From Otis tarda (taxonomy: Eukaryota > Chordata > Aves > Otidiformes > Otididae), in contig CM048572.1 in the NCBI GenBank assembly GCA_026413225.1, positions 7,750,001 to 7,814,000 on the forward strand: 64,000 nucleotides of DNA, given 5' to 3'. How positions within the stretch are numbered: the stretch's first letter is position 1; each line of letters opens with the position of its first letter. Below the pieces are notes generated by a model, which did no database searches, had not been told where the DNA came from, and saw nothing but the letters and a program-made list of their open reading frames with translations. Shown piece after piece: positions 1 to 12,720 of this stretch. The position numbers were made by a program, and so were the translations under genes.

Positions 1-3000
1 GGCATGTATGTTTAGTAGGAAACAGCAATTGTGGGAAATGAGCTGTTAATCAAGATTTAAAGCAATCTTCCATTAACCTGGGTAGAGATTTTTCTCATTC
101 AATTAATGTAGGCAGCATAATCTCTTGAAACAACATATGGATGAGATATCAAGAGCTGCTGCTGATATAATTACTTTCATAATCTAATGAGCATACCTAC
201 CCACAAGCATACTTTGTGGAGCATAGTGTGCTGGTTGTCCAGTGGGAGCTGTGAGGACAAATGTAGCTGGAACATGTTTTATTAGGTCTTCAAGAAAAGT
301 TGCTCAGGTCAGGATTCAAGCACTGCTTCTATTGCATATATCCATTGGAATGGAAGACAAAACTGTCTCAAGATAACTGATCCACTGTAAGCAATTCATG
401 GATGCTCTCTAGTCTGGATGCAGGGGCTAGATAGGTGGAGAAACTGAACCGCATGTGATGAACTGAGTCTGGAGATCTCTGACCTGGTGGCTATAGAGGG
501 TGCTGTATGCATGTATTGCCCAAAGCTTAGTAAGGGCCGGATGGGGTTTCTGCATCAAACTCCGTTTGGTTGAGTTGTTCTGTGTGTATACAGTCAGGGT
601 GCTTTCACCTTGTCACTACAGCAGTGTGCTGTAACAAACTCCTGGACCAGTGGTCATTGGCTTATCTGTAAGAACAAGAAGTGTGACAAAGTGGAGACAA
701 ACCCCAAAAGTAACATCTGAACTTGTCAGAGGCTTTTATTTAGAGGAGTAGAGGTGGAGGCGGTCATCTGTACTGATAGGCTTTTGCTTCAAAGCTTTCA
801 TCTGCTGGGATTTCTGAACTGGTTTGAATCTGGAGAGCATCCCCTGGCACTCCTTCCACACCTTTGCTCCAAATTCCCACACACCATGCTCAAATGTGAG
901 CATGGCTACATTTACCGAAAGTCTATCTGGACAGAGTTTCAGGAAAATGAAGGTATGTGGTAGGCTGAGCTGGTAAACGCAGACTGAACTTGACTGTAGG
1001 CAGCTATGGGCTCTCAGCAATGTGGTATACTGTGAGCTCAGGTAATCTTCCTGTGTGTTAACCACAAGCTATTCAAAAACTTGAGCTGCAATGGACTTCC
1101 TAGTACAACTGTGTTACAGCCCAGTAATGAAGCAGGTCTGGTTAATAGAGAAACCATCAAAAAAACTTTGTCTAGACCAAGCATGGAGGTAAGATCACCC
1201 TGTTTGAAAATCTCCATATAGCCCTTTGATAAAAGTTGGGAGGGGGAGGGTTTAACACTGAATTTGAAGCAATTTGCAGCTCTCCTCCTCAGAGCTGTCC
1301 TTGGCATTTGTTGACCCATTGCTTGCTTGACTTCTGCAGGCACTGGTCAACTGAGTGTCTGCTGGGTGTTTTCAATGAGAAGATGAAAGCCAGGAGGTTC
1401 ATTTCAGAAAAAGGCTTACAGCTTTTTCTCTGCACAGGGAGCTCCCTACTAGCTCTCAGATACCGGCAGAGGACAATTACAGCATGTCCGGAGCTCTTAT
1501 TCTACTGTGAAGTGGCTGAGCAGGACAGTGAGGACAAAGACAGAATTGCCAGTTTCATCAATTATAGCAGGAACAGACAATGCTGTATTGTACTTCAGTA
1601 ACTTTCTAAAACTGAAAGCTGGAATCTGTCACTAGGCTGGTATGTTTAAGCAAATATTTACTTTTCTCAAACAGCTCTATTTCTTGGTGCCATGAGCATT
1701 TGAGAGGAAAATAGCACAGATTATTTGTCTGATGCTGTTTTTAATAGGCATGTTTTCATACACAGTGAGAGGTTTAACATTTATATTCCCAAAGACCCTG
1801 GCATCTTTTTGACGGCATGGTGATGATTATATCATTTTTAGACCCATCTGTTAAGCGGCTGCATTAGCTTATAGGATAGCACAGTCCATTTACTCATTGC
1901 TGCTGCTTTGCGTTGTTTCCTCTGCCTCCACCTCTGCTCAGTGATAGATTAAGTCATTTGACACTTCAGCTGTGTTGACAGGCTGGACATTATCATGGAC
2001 AGCAATGAAGCAAAACTTGGTTTTCTGATTGCTCTAGGAAGATTCATATTTCAGGACACTTGGACCACTCCACAAGCAGTAAGGGGAAGAGTCATTTGGT
2101 TTTTGAAGAAATCAAGGCAATTCCATTATATCCCCTAGGATTGATTGGAGTTCATTGAATGAAGTTCAGGACCAGTTCTGTCTGTGTTATCTATGAATTT
2201 GACTGATTTCTTCAGTATTATATTTAGAAAAATGTCCACTGGATAGCCTGCATTTCACTGCCTTTCACTTGCTCTGTTCAGTTTTGAATACTGTGGCTGG
2301 GTCACCTTGAAGTCTTCCCTCTAGTGCTGAGAATAAGCTTGACTTCCTTAGCCTTTTCTCCAAGCAAATATTAAAGGCAGAGGCTATCCTCATTTCTCTA
2401 CTTCATATGAACTCCGTCAAGTTCATGTAACCTTCCTTAGCAAGGATGTCCAGGACCAGGGAGACTTCAGGAGATGTGGTCTCAGCACTAACTGCAGGAA
2501 GAAGCAAGGCATGTTTTCCATCTCTGACAGCGTGGTAGGTGTCCCTCTGACGGGCTGAGGAGGCTCAGCTGGTGCCTGAGGGTGGTAGGTAAGCAGATGC
2601 AGCCCCATGTGGAGCTGCTTGCCCAGATGGACTCCCTGAATCCTGTTCCTGAAAGCTGCTCTCTGAAGGTGGGGTGGTGTGTCAGGACACAGGGGCTGCT
2701 CTGGAGTAGCGCACACACTTTCAGCTCCACACATGCTTTGATTTCCCACTGTGGGTGGCCCCAATGTCTTTAGCAGCCTACTGCTTCTGGTTCAGGGCTG
2801 CACTTTAATTGAAAGGGTGAGGCTTGTGCTTTTGATCCTCCCACAGACACTGGAATGCTTGCACATCAGTCCAGGACAGAGCCTGGCCTGTAGGCAGCAG
2901 CTAACTTCTGGATACCATTTCTCAGTGAGAAGAAATACTAAGCTCTACTTCTGCCCTTGTTTAGCAGCTTGGAGTATGTGCATTTTTTGTGATGCACACC

Positions 3001-6000
3001 AGCAGTAATTGTAGACATTACCTTACCCCCATCAATTTTCCCAAATCCAGTTGGAGAATTTAATGGCCTGCTGATGAAGAAAGATGGTTGCTATCTGGTG
3101 TCAATGGTTACAAACCACCTACAGGTTCACCAGATCATTTGTGTAATTGCTACGTGTTACACTGGCTTAGTGTGCATTCATGTTTCCAAGAATTTTATCT
3201 ACTGAGAAGAGATAAAAACTTATTTTTTTCCTCAGGATACAGCACTCGTGGAGGAAGCTCTATCTTGAGCGTGAACACATTTTTCAGTGGATGTGGATCC
3301 GGCCCTTGTCACTAGCAGTTCAAAGCAGACTTTTCCTCTGAGTATTCACTGTCACCTTTTACAGCAGGATATTTCTAGATGCAGTTTTCTTGGAAATCTA
3401 CAGAGAAGGACTGGAAGCGTCTGAGAAATTTTGTTAGTCAGCAATTTATGTTGCTGTGGAAACACCTTAGTAGGGCTTGGGAAAACTGCCTGGAGAAAAA
3501 GGTGGCTGCTAAAGGTGCTAACAGCAATGCACATCTCTTCTTGGTTCTTAGCTTACCTGAACCTGTACATCAGCCACATGCTTCACAACAGCTGCTGTTC
3601 TGTTATGATGGTGACATGTTTTGTGCCACTGGTCATGATTTCCCTCTGTAAACCCTCTCTGTCACTCCTGAACTATGACACAAACTCCCTGCCAGTCTTT
3701 CCTCTGATCCTGGATGATATGCTGGGCACCAAAGTGGTGTTGAAGTTCTTGCATGTGAGGCTGCTGGCTGTAAAGACAAGTAGCAACATCAGTGGGGGTG
3801 AGAGGGATGCTGATGAGGCCTCACATCTCAGAATGAGTTACAGTGACCTGATGAGTGAATTTGCATGCAAAACTGGCTCCCCCCACCCCCCAGCAGAGCT
3901 GACCAGGCAGATCTACTGTTACATAGCCCTTTGGCAGTGGAAGACCTGGTGAGGAGGGGTCAGCTTCAGAGTCATCTTGTTAGTTGATAAAGCAAATACA
4001 AATCTGCCCTTTGCTGTTGTTTTCCTGACTTTTTTTTTTCATGCCCTGGAGAAAAGTACTTGCAGGAATAGAGAGAGCAGGGAGGAAGCACAGATGGATT
4101 TCCTCAGTGACAGCAGAATCAGGGCTGTGTGTGACAGCCAGACTTGTGGCACAAACGCTGGGTGCAGAGTTCACCGTGCTGTGAATGCAACAGGCACAAA
4201 GGATGTCACAGCCTGTTGCCTGAGAGGTGTGATACAGCCTTTTCCTTCCAAGTGGCAAGTGGGTGCATCTCTTACTCTATGTTGCAGGCTGCTGGAAGTG
4301 GCATTGTTGGTTCTCCCCCTTGCTGGGTTTTTTGTTTTGTTTTGATTTTTTTCCTTGAAACAAAATGGAAAGGTCACAGTCTCCCATGAGCTGCCTTCTC
4401 CCTGTCTGAATTGTGACAGGGAATCTGACAAAGGCACCTGTCCATGGATGACCCTAATGATTTTCCCTCACACTGAAAAGGAAAGCTCACTCATATCTGG
4501 ATGTTGTCAGATATTCCCTCTATCTGATGAGAGGAATCTGTCTATCCATCACAGCATTGTTGTTCCCCCAGCTGTGGCTCAAGAGCTGGGAGGAAGAAGG
4601 TACAAAGCTGCATGGGAGGTCTGTGAGGCTAAAAGAAGACACGTTCTCTTGGGCCTTCAGGAATGAATCACTGGATTCAGCCACAGGTGAGAGGCTTGTT
4701 AGTGTATTGTGGTTTCCTGTAGGTTTGCTTGATCCTTAAACCTGTATCAGATCACTGAGAGATGGTGCGGCTAGTAGCCCTGTAGAGAGAATTGTAGTGA
4801 TGGAAGTGTTAGGGGAATCTCAAGGGTTTATTCATTTCCCTCATACTAGGAGCAAAGGAACAGTAGGAACAGTCCCCATGTCCTGTGAGGTCTATATGCA
4901 TGTGTATGATGCTCTGGCTTTTGGCTTCTGCAGCTGTAACTCATGCAAGTTGCTATCGAAGTTAGTTGTGAGTTGTCTAAAGCAAATCAGCTGGCAGTCT
5001 AACTTTTCTTGTAGAAACAAAAATTGGTTTTGGCCCCTTTGGACCATATTGCAGAGGATGGTGTACAACTGGACTGTGTAGTCCTGGTAAGAGATGTTAC
5101 TTGGGTCAGCTCCTGTGTTTTTATCCTAACCTGGTCCAGGTTTATGCTGATATAATGGTAACTAAGAGCCTAAGTGGAAACTGTGTAAGAGGGGATCTCT
5201 CCAGGAAGCTCAGCAGCTGTGTAAACCTCCGGATTACAGGAGGGCTAAGAAAAAAATTCTTTATTACAATAGTGAATCTGGCCCATTAGCAATAGCCTTA
5301 TAATCTTCATGACATCTTATTCAGAGATCTGTTATTATCAGAGCACTCAGCATGTGGAGGTGGAAAGATCTCATGGGATGAACTTCTTTTGCTTTGTTTT
5401 GCTTTCAAGGTGGTGGTTAAATAAACAGCAGTTATGCAGTTTTCCCATAGCTGAGCTTTTTGTACCTAAGTCAGGGCAGTGGTTTTAGGTAGAGGGTTGT
5501 TTTAATACTGACTGTTGGTAACATGTTTTACTGGGCAAATATAATCCCTTGGGGGTTTCCTGTGGTGGCCTCTTCTGTCTAATCCTGGTTCACTAAGGGT
5601 ACAAATAACCTGTAGCTCTTAGTCTGAATTGTAACACCTCATGTTTTCAATTTTTGGTGTTCAGGGCAGTGAGTCCATTGGAAAAGGAAATGTGTAGCCT
5701 GGAGGTGAATCCTATAAATAATATATAAGGCAAGAAACAAAACTGAGCTTGAGACAACTCCTAACAGACTGACCATGTAAGCCAAATATTGCCTGGTGAG
5801 AGGTGACATCTAACATGCATTGTCAGTCTGTTTGCTATTGCACAGACAATTAAGTTATTTAACGCAAACATACACATGGAAACTGGTAACAGCTCAAGTG
5901 AATTAGGTATTGGATTGTCCATGTATTCCTGCATGAATAGTGGGCACATAGCACACAAGTGAAAGACCTACCAAGAAAAGGCATGTGTAAGGGTGAATTT

Positions 6001-9000
6001 GAGGTTGACCAGGAAGTAGCTGAAGCCAATTTTGTGACTATGTGTTTCTAAGTGTCTATGATTGACCTGCATGTTGAAAGTGTTCCTTCTATCTTGGTGA
6101 AGATAGGGAAACAAAAGAACACAATTAATCTCCAAAAATACGTTCCAGATTCATTGACTGGAACGGCAGTGAACGGACCCTGGATGCCAGTAGATGTTGC
6201 ACTGACATCCAAGGAGTTACCAACTGAGTTGAAGTCACTGATTCGGTTCATTAGGGCTGGCAGAAGTTGTCAGATTTTTTGCCATAAGTATGGATTCCTC
6301 AGTGTCTTGGCCACAGCCATTAAAATCACCATGCCCAGTCCCTTCAGCGAGGAGAGGGCATATGAGCAATGTCTAGTGGCTACAAGCTGGCTGCATGGAC
6401 GGGGCCAGGCATCGGAAAAGCCTTTGTCGATCATTTCTCATTCATCTCCCTTTCCAAAGCACTGAGTATCACTGTGGGTTCAAGACATGTTTATCAACGT
6501 GATTATAATTTTAAAATCTGAATTTCACATGTGGAACTTTCCACAAGATTTAGATTCATGGTGCTTGTGATCTGCTTTTGTAGCTGACTTTCCTTTGGCA
6601 ATGTTGAATGCTATTAAGCATTATTTTCATTATCGGCAGAGATACAAAAAGAATAATCAGAGATAGTATTAAGATGATTTGGGCTTATAATGCCAATTTC
6701 TTGAACTCATTAGGAATGTTATTAAAAGTCCCTTCAGAATGTCATTATTTAAGGTCTAGTGACCTCTTCTGTCATTCAGATGTTTACTCCTGACTGTTTT
6801 CTTTAAGGCTCTGAGTCAGCCAGTGTTGATAGCTATGCTGCAGAGGGAACAGAAATGTACAGCACTTCTATTAATTTTTAAAGTGACTTAGCAGGGTCAC
6901 ATAGGTCCATGTAAATATAGTTTTGAGAAAAAAAAAGTAAAAAACATTCTTAACTTGTTTCTCTGTGATGTGTTAGGATAAAGTCCTGGTCCAGCTACTG
7001 AACAGTAGCTATGAAGTCTACAAGCAGCTCTGGTCATTCAGCAAAATGTGTTCCTTTACCGTCCATAGCACAATTAATCTAATTTGTAAAAAATTGCTAG
7101 TGATCTCCACACCACAGAAGATATGTAGGGACTCATGGCCCACATCCTGCAAGCAATAGACTAAAGGGCAGATCCTACCACAAGATCCAGAGAGTTGGAC
7201 TTGGTAGTTTGCCTGTGTAAACTTGTGAGGTCCAAGGGTAAAAACAGATCAGAAAAAAAACAGGAGGAGAAGGTGCAGTTAACCCTTTCTCCCCAAATCA
7301 TAGCACCTCCTGCCTGTATCACTATTAAAACTTCTATGGTGACTAATTGTGATTTTCATCAACAAAAGAATGGACCTTCTGATATGAGAATAACAAGGAA
7401 CCCCTGTTTTCATGCACTTATCCTTGCTGATAAGAAATAAAAGACTCCCACAGTGCAGTCTTCTGAACATGCTGCCTAGAAATACCCCTGTCTGCTGAAT
7501 TGTTTTAGGTCAAACTTTTTATACCCTGTATCTTTCCACAAGCTACTAGGGGTCTTTAATATGCTACTTCCTACAGTTACTGTAAGAAAAATATAGCAGG
7601 TTTCTTAGCAATGAAAACTAAATTCCATTGGAAATACCGTGGTGGAGTTTCACAGCTTGTGTATATAAAATACACTTTAATAGCGAAGGGAAAAAAATGT
7701 TTTCCTTATGCACCTAATTTCTTTATCTTGTTGTTTACAAGTTTTTCCTTCATGTTGCAATTTATGGCAGCATTTTTCGTGGATCTGAGTAGAAGCTTGG
7801 GTATTGAAAAGAGGAATGTGCTTTGAGGAGGTAAATTAATTTTCTCCCAGAGTTCTATAATTTGAACCTGGATATAGCAGAATTAGTAAAAAAGTTAATT
7901 TCTAGAGGACTGGAAAAAAAAAATCAGTGCACCTTATTCCAAGTAAAATAAAGGAAAATCTTTCTCTTTGCATTTACTAAATCGCAAAGTGCAGAGCATT
8001 TTGTACCTTGGTTTTGCCCAAGGAATGCTTGACTGCTCAATGTCTTCCTGTGACAACTTCTGCTCTCATTTAAGGAAACAAACGTGACCATTTCTGTCAT
8101 GTAAATTGTATCAATTGAATAAAGCTGTTAAATAGGGGAGGTAGTGTTACAGGTTCTGTTTATTTTCATCCTTGCTATTACTGGATGCTGCTTCCTAGCT
8201 GCACTCAGAAATGCCAGTCACAAAAAGGACCCTTTGTTCTGAGAGTTCACTTCTGTGAGTTTGGGTCAATGCTTTGGGTTTTAGCTCTATTTTGCATCAT
8301 ATTTTTGTGCTGCCTCTTAATGTTCTGGGAAGTGTTTAGCTATCACCTGCAGAGACTGAATTTGTGCAGATGAGTGGTCTTGAATCTCTTGTGGAAATAC
8401 ATGCGTTGTAGGTAAGGCCCCTGGCTTCACCACCTAAGTGGTACCCTATTGCAAATAAACATCTGTGTATTTGTAGATTAGCTGTAAGACTATTAATTTA
8501 CAAAGGTCAATTTACTACTTTTTTTTTTGCTGTTAAAACAAGGAGAAATTGGTACATTTCAAGAGGCAATGTGGCTTCAAAGCTTAGGGGGAGGCCAGAA
8601 ACTAGGACTCACCTGTTCTAGGTCTAGTCCTACAAATGCTTGGTCCAGTGAAAAGACCCAGTGATGACGGGGACCTGCTGGCACAAACAAGGCCTATTTG
8701 GTAGATAGGACCCAGCAGGATCAGGCTTTGCTTACAACATTGAAACAGTAATTTCCATGCCACTTGGTAGGCAGATTGCGCCAGATGTGTCTGACTCATT
8801 GCATCCATAAGGTGCAATGCACTCGGATTATCTCTGGCAGGCAGAGGCGTGGATCGGAGCAGGAGTCTTCCCCTTTGTGGACTCCAGGAACCCTGCACAG
8901 CAGAGATTAACCGGAGTCTGTTCTCTGACCTCTTTGGCTTCTTGACAATTTGACGCGTATAAACCAAAGTCAATGTGACTGTGTGATACAGGCAGCACCT

Positions 9001-12000
9001 GGACCGCAGAGATCCATACAGTGTAATCAGAAATGAGTAGCTTTTTTTTTGTTAATGTAGTTACTGGTATCAACTAAAAGCTTGGCTAGTGTTGGTAATA
9101 CTCAACCTGTTTTATAACTGGGCAATTTAAATTTCTGAAACGTACATTGGTACTAAACCAATTGTCTTTCAAATTTCACCTTAGTCAAATACTAATGCGT
9201 GTTCAGTTTTTTGGGTAGATTTATTTAAAGCCAAGGCTTTTTAGGATGTGCAATCAACGGGCGACTTAAAACCAGGACCAGTTTCTAGTAAGCATATTTG
9301 CTTTCTTCTGCAGCTTGTATAGCTCAATACAGAGCCTGGTTAATCAGAACAGTTATGTCTGTGCGCAGTGTAATATTACAAGTACCGTATTTAAGCATGC
9401 TCTTGAATTTAGAGAGACGCCTCAGTGTTCTCTTTAAGCAGTGTCTATACTACTTTAGGATTTGCTTTCCGTTTGCTTTGCGTTTCTTCCTAACATCTGG
9501 GGAAAGATTTAGCAAAGTGAAAAATGTGTGGCCTGGATAATAACTGCATTGATGAAACTGCACTGAAGACTATTCCCTGCTGTTCCTGTGTTGTACAGGG
9601 TCTCAGGGGACAAGTGGTGCCACGTCATCCTGGAGCCTGATGCTGCAACTTGCATATGACCCATTTGCAATTGCTGACTCATAAACCAGCTCAACTGACT
9701 TGACAATTCAGTAAATAAATAAATAGGGTTTTCTTTAGCTGTGGGTGGATTCATTTATCCTGAGTCTTATGCTGCATGGAAGGACAATATCAATTTTTTA
9801 TTTTCTCTTTTAGGAAAACTATTGCAAAAAAAAAAACCAACTTTGATGTTTCTCTTAGATTTATCAGTTAGAGAAAATGATTGGTTTAGCTATTTCTTAT
9901 TATAAATAGCCACTTGTGAAAAAAATAAAAGGATCTGGATTCTGGCCTATGCCAAGTTGCAACTGTTGTCTTGTAACTAAAGAGAAGGAGAAATGGACAC
10001 CTGGAGTCCCAGGCTCTTAAGTTGAGAACACATTAGCCAAAGCGATCAACTTGCCTGAGGCAGGATGATCTGATGGTGACTGGGAAGACTGATCTTGTGG
10101 GGTGTGAACTAGGCTGCTGTTCCTGGGGTATGTGTGCACTGCTTGTTTCTTCTGCAGCGTCTCATGCACACTTGGAGATTCCTCACAGGAAGGGAATGCA
10201 TGGTCTGTGCTAAAGATGACAAAAGGTTTAATGATCCAGTTGAGCCACAGGTTCTTTGGAGTGAGGAAAGACCTGCTGGGAGCAGTCCTTGGTCGTATTA
10301 TACATGTCCCTGTTGATTTCTTCCATCCTTAAACACCAGCAGCAAAATCCCACGGGCTGTAGAAGCGGGAGGCGCTGAGCCGCAGCCCGAGTCAGTGAAG
10401 GGAGGGAAGGCTGCTGCTGCCTGGAGCCATCTCACAGCGTGGTGTGGGCTGCAGGAGAAGGATGCAAAGGTGCAAGGGCTGAAGGAGGAGGCAGTTGTCT
10501 GTGGAGGCAGCTGGTGAAAGCATGAGAATGGAGATACTTTAGAGGAATCTGAAAAGTGAGGCACTGCTTCTGATTTAATGTGGGAGAGAGGGTCATGTAG
10601 CTTGTAGAATTGATAGGGGATTTTAGGCATTGTGTTCCTTCTGCTAGTGAACATGCCTTGTCATGGCATAAACCCATGGCATTCTGCATTTAAAAGAGTC
10701 CCAGTAATGCTTTGTGTCACTCTGGGCCTTCACAGACTAGGGGAAAAATTCCAGGTTTGACTTGAATGCAAACCTGTTCAAGGTTTTTCTTCTGCTTAGG
10801 GGAAGGAATATGGCTTACCTTGTTCATAGGGCCCCTCTCATGGCTCAGACTATCACAAATTGTTCTTTTATTTTCTCTTAGGGAAAAAAAAAAAAAGAAA
10901 ACTCATCCAAACACAGAAAGTACCAGGTTCAGAAAAGTTGGCTGTTTTCCTTTCATTTTCTTTGGGAAAGAAAAAGATCCAGAGAGAAAACCACTAAAAG
11001 CTTTTTATTAAAGTATTTATCTTTCCCATTTTAAAAATAAGACTTCTGGTCACTTTGAACTTTCTCCAGCTTTCATTAAAGATAATAGCTTTTTAATGAC
11101 AACGAGTTTGTTTCCTTTATGCCCTGGGGTGAGTCATAGCCCTGCTCTCTATGGAGATGTGATGGGGCTGTGTAGCAGCTCTAGGCAGAAGAGAAGGCTA
11201 ACAGCTGTGTTCTCTGTGCCTATGGCCACCTCTGAACGAGAGGAGTGGAACTTCCTTGCTTCTCTTCTAAACTGACTTCAGGCATGTCTGAAGAGGTGTG
11301 CAGCAGTTGCTGACCTCCCAAGCACATGCAGAAAAGTCCAGGTCTAACAAGAAGGGATTTTTTTTTTTCTCTGGATGTGATGTTTTTTGGTCCCTAGGTC
11401 AATAGCCCAGTTCAAGCATGCTGACCAAAACTCCCTTCATTCCTAACGAGATCCCACCCCTTTGTCAGAGTATAGAGCTGCTTCTGGGTGGGCTTTGTTT
11501 GCAAATGGAGTTTGGAACTTTTTGGTTCAATGTTCTTCTCTACTTCGACAAAAGACAGAAGAATCTCAAATACATGGGCTTGTAATCTGATTTTTCTTCA
11601 GATTTTCTTTAGGAAAATCTGAATCTTGCTTGGTATCAACTCTTCTCCCATATCTCTGCTGAAAACTAGCAGATGTGTACAGAAGTGGAATGCTGTTTAA
11701 AGGTCTTTTCGTTTCTATTCTAAGATCTCAAAGGACACCACGAAGGAGAGAATCGCAGTGCAGAGTTTGAAACTCCTCCAAGTAGAGTGGCATTAGGATC
11801 CCTGCAGATGTATTCTTTGCTTACCAGTCTTGATAAAAGAAAATTCCACCTGGATCTTTTCTCAAGTAAGCCTTTTTTAAGACTCAATACTTAGTTCTCC
11901 TCCCCTTCCTGACCCCCAACACTTTTTAAATTATGGATTTCTGCACAGGGTGCCTGGGGTAAGCAGGGAGACAGGCATTTTAAGAAAGCAGGAGCAGATG

Positions 12001-12455
12001 CGAAAGTAAATCAGCCAGCTCCTCTAGTTCTTACTATTATTTTTTTTTTAATTTGTCAAAAGAAAGAAAAAAAAACTTAATTCTTGCATTAGGATATTTT
12101 CACACCTGAGACTCTTCTCTTTCTCAGCACTAAGAGCTTGTTGTCTGCCTGTGTGAATTTGTTTTCATCTTGGCCTTAAGTGCCTGCATTCATACTGTGA
12201 GTGGGGTGCATGGGAAAGCAAGGCCGCATCCACAGCAGTGATTTCTTTTGTGTCAAAGGTTAGCTAACCTAAAGAAGGACTTGAGAGAGGCAGGACCTGT
12301 GAGATGAGCAAGTGAGGAACTGGATGTTAGAAATGTAACCATGGCAGAGAGATCAACAGAGGAGCTGCTGAGGCAGAGTCTGAGATGGTGACAGCTCTCC
12401 ACGACTCAAACCGCCGGCCAGGCAGCCCCTCCTGGCATGGTGTTTTTTCAGCCTG
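1..12455. other. Intergenic sequence without recognisable genes
   Basis: No reading frame here looks like a known protein, and no exon chain with good splice sites could be assembled. The longer open frames (for example 3431-3952 and 6052-6465 on +) have low-complexity or random-looking composition and no recognisable domain. Base composition is moderate to A/T-rich with short A or T runs. By analogy with human chromosome 20 this side of KCNB1 should lead towards ZNFX1, DDX27 and STAU1, but none of their exons was seen. Confidence 0.6.
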
Positions 12456-12461
12456 ACGGAG

Positions 12462-12720
12462 AGATGATTAAGGGAGAATTCAATGGAGATCTATAAAATA
12501 CTGAGTGGCCTTGAGAAAGTAAATTAGAATTGATTGTTCCCTGTCTCTTTCAATACAAGAACTAGGGATTCAAATTAAATTAGCTGATGGTAGGTTCAAA
12601 ACAACTAAGACACGGACTGAGGCGTAGGCACCACCTGGAAATCCTGGAGGTGAAATTATCAGAAGTGTGAGAGCATGTTGAGGAAATAACTACTGTACAT
12701 TTAACCTATCTTATATTCCC
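12462..12720 (+). repeat. Old CR1/L3-like LINE fragment (tentative)
   Basis: The stretch resembles the region before the 3' end of old CR1/L3 family LINEs that are widespread in amniotes. Recognisable pieces in order are a 'gattaaggg' start, 'gagatctataaaatactgag', 'caatacaagaactaggg' and 'ggtaggttcaaaacaa'. It is strongly diverged and has no usable reading frame. The call rests on remembered consensus wording and was not searched. Confidence 0.45.

Noticed and set aside
3431..3952. 173-codon open frame on +
   Set aside because: No domain, no homologous wording, no splice or promoter context; one or a few frames this long are expected by chance in 64 kb read in six frames.
6052..6465. 137-codon open frame on +
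   Set aside because: Looks slightly protein-like but has no recognisable family, no promoter and no conserved motif.
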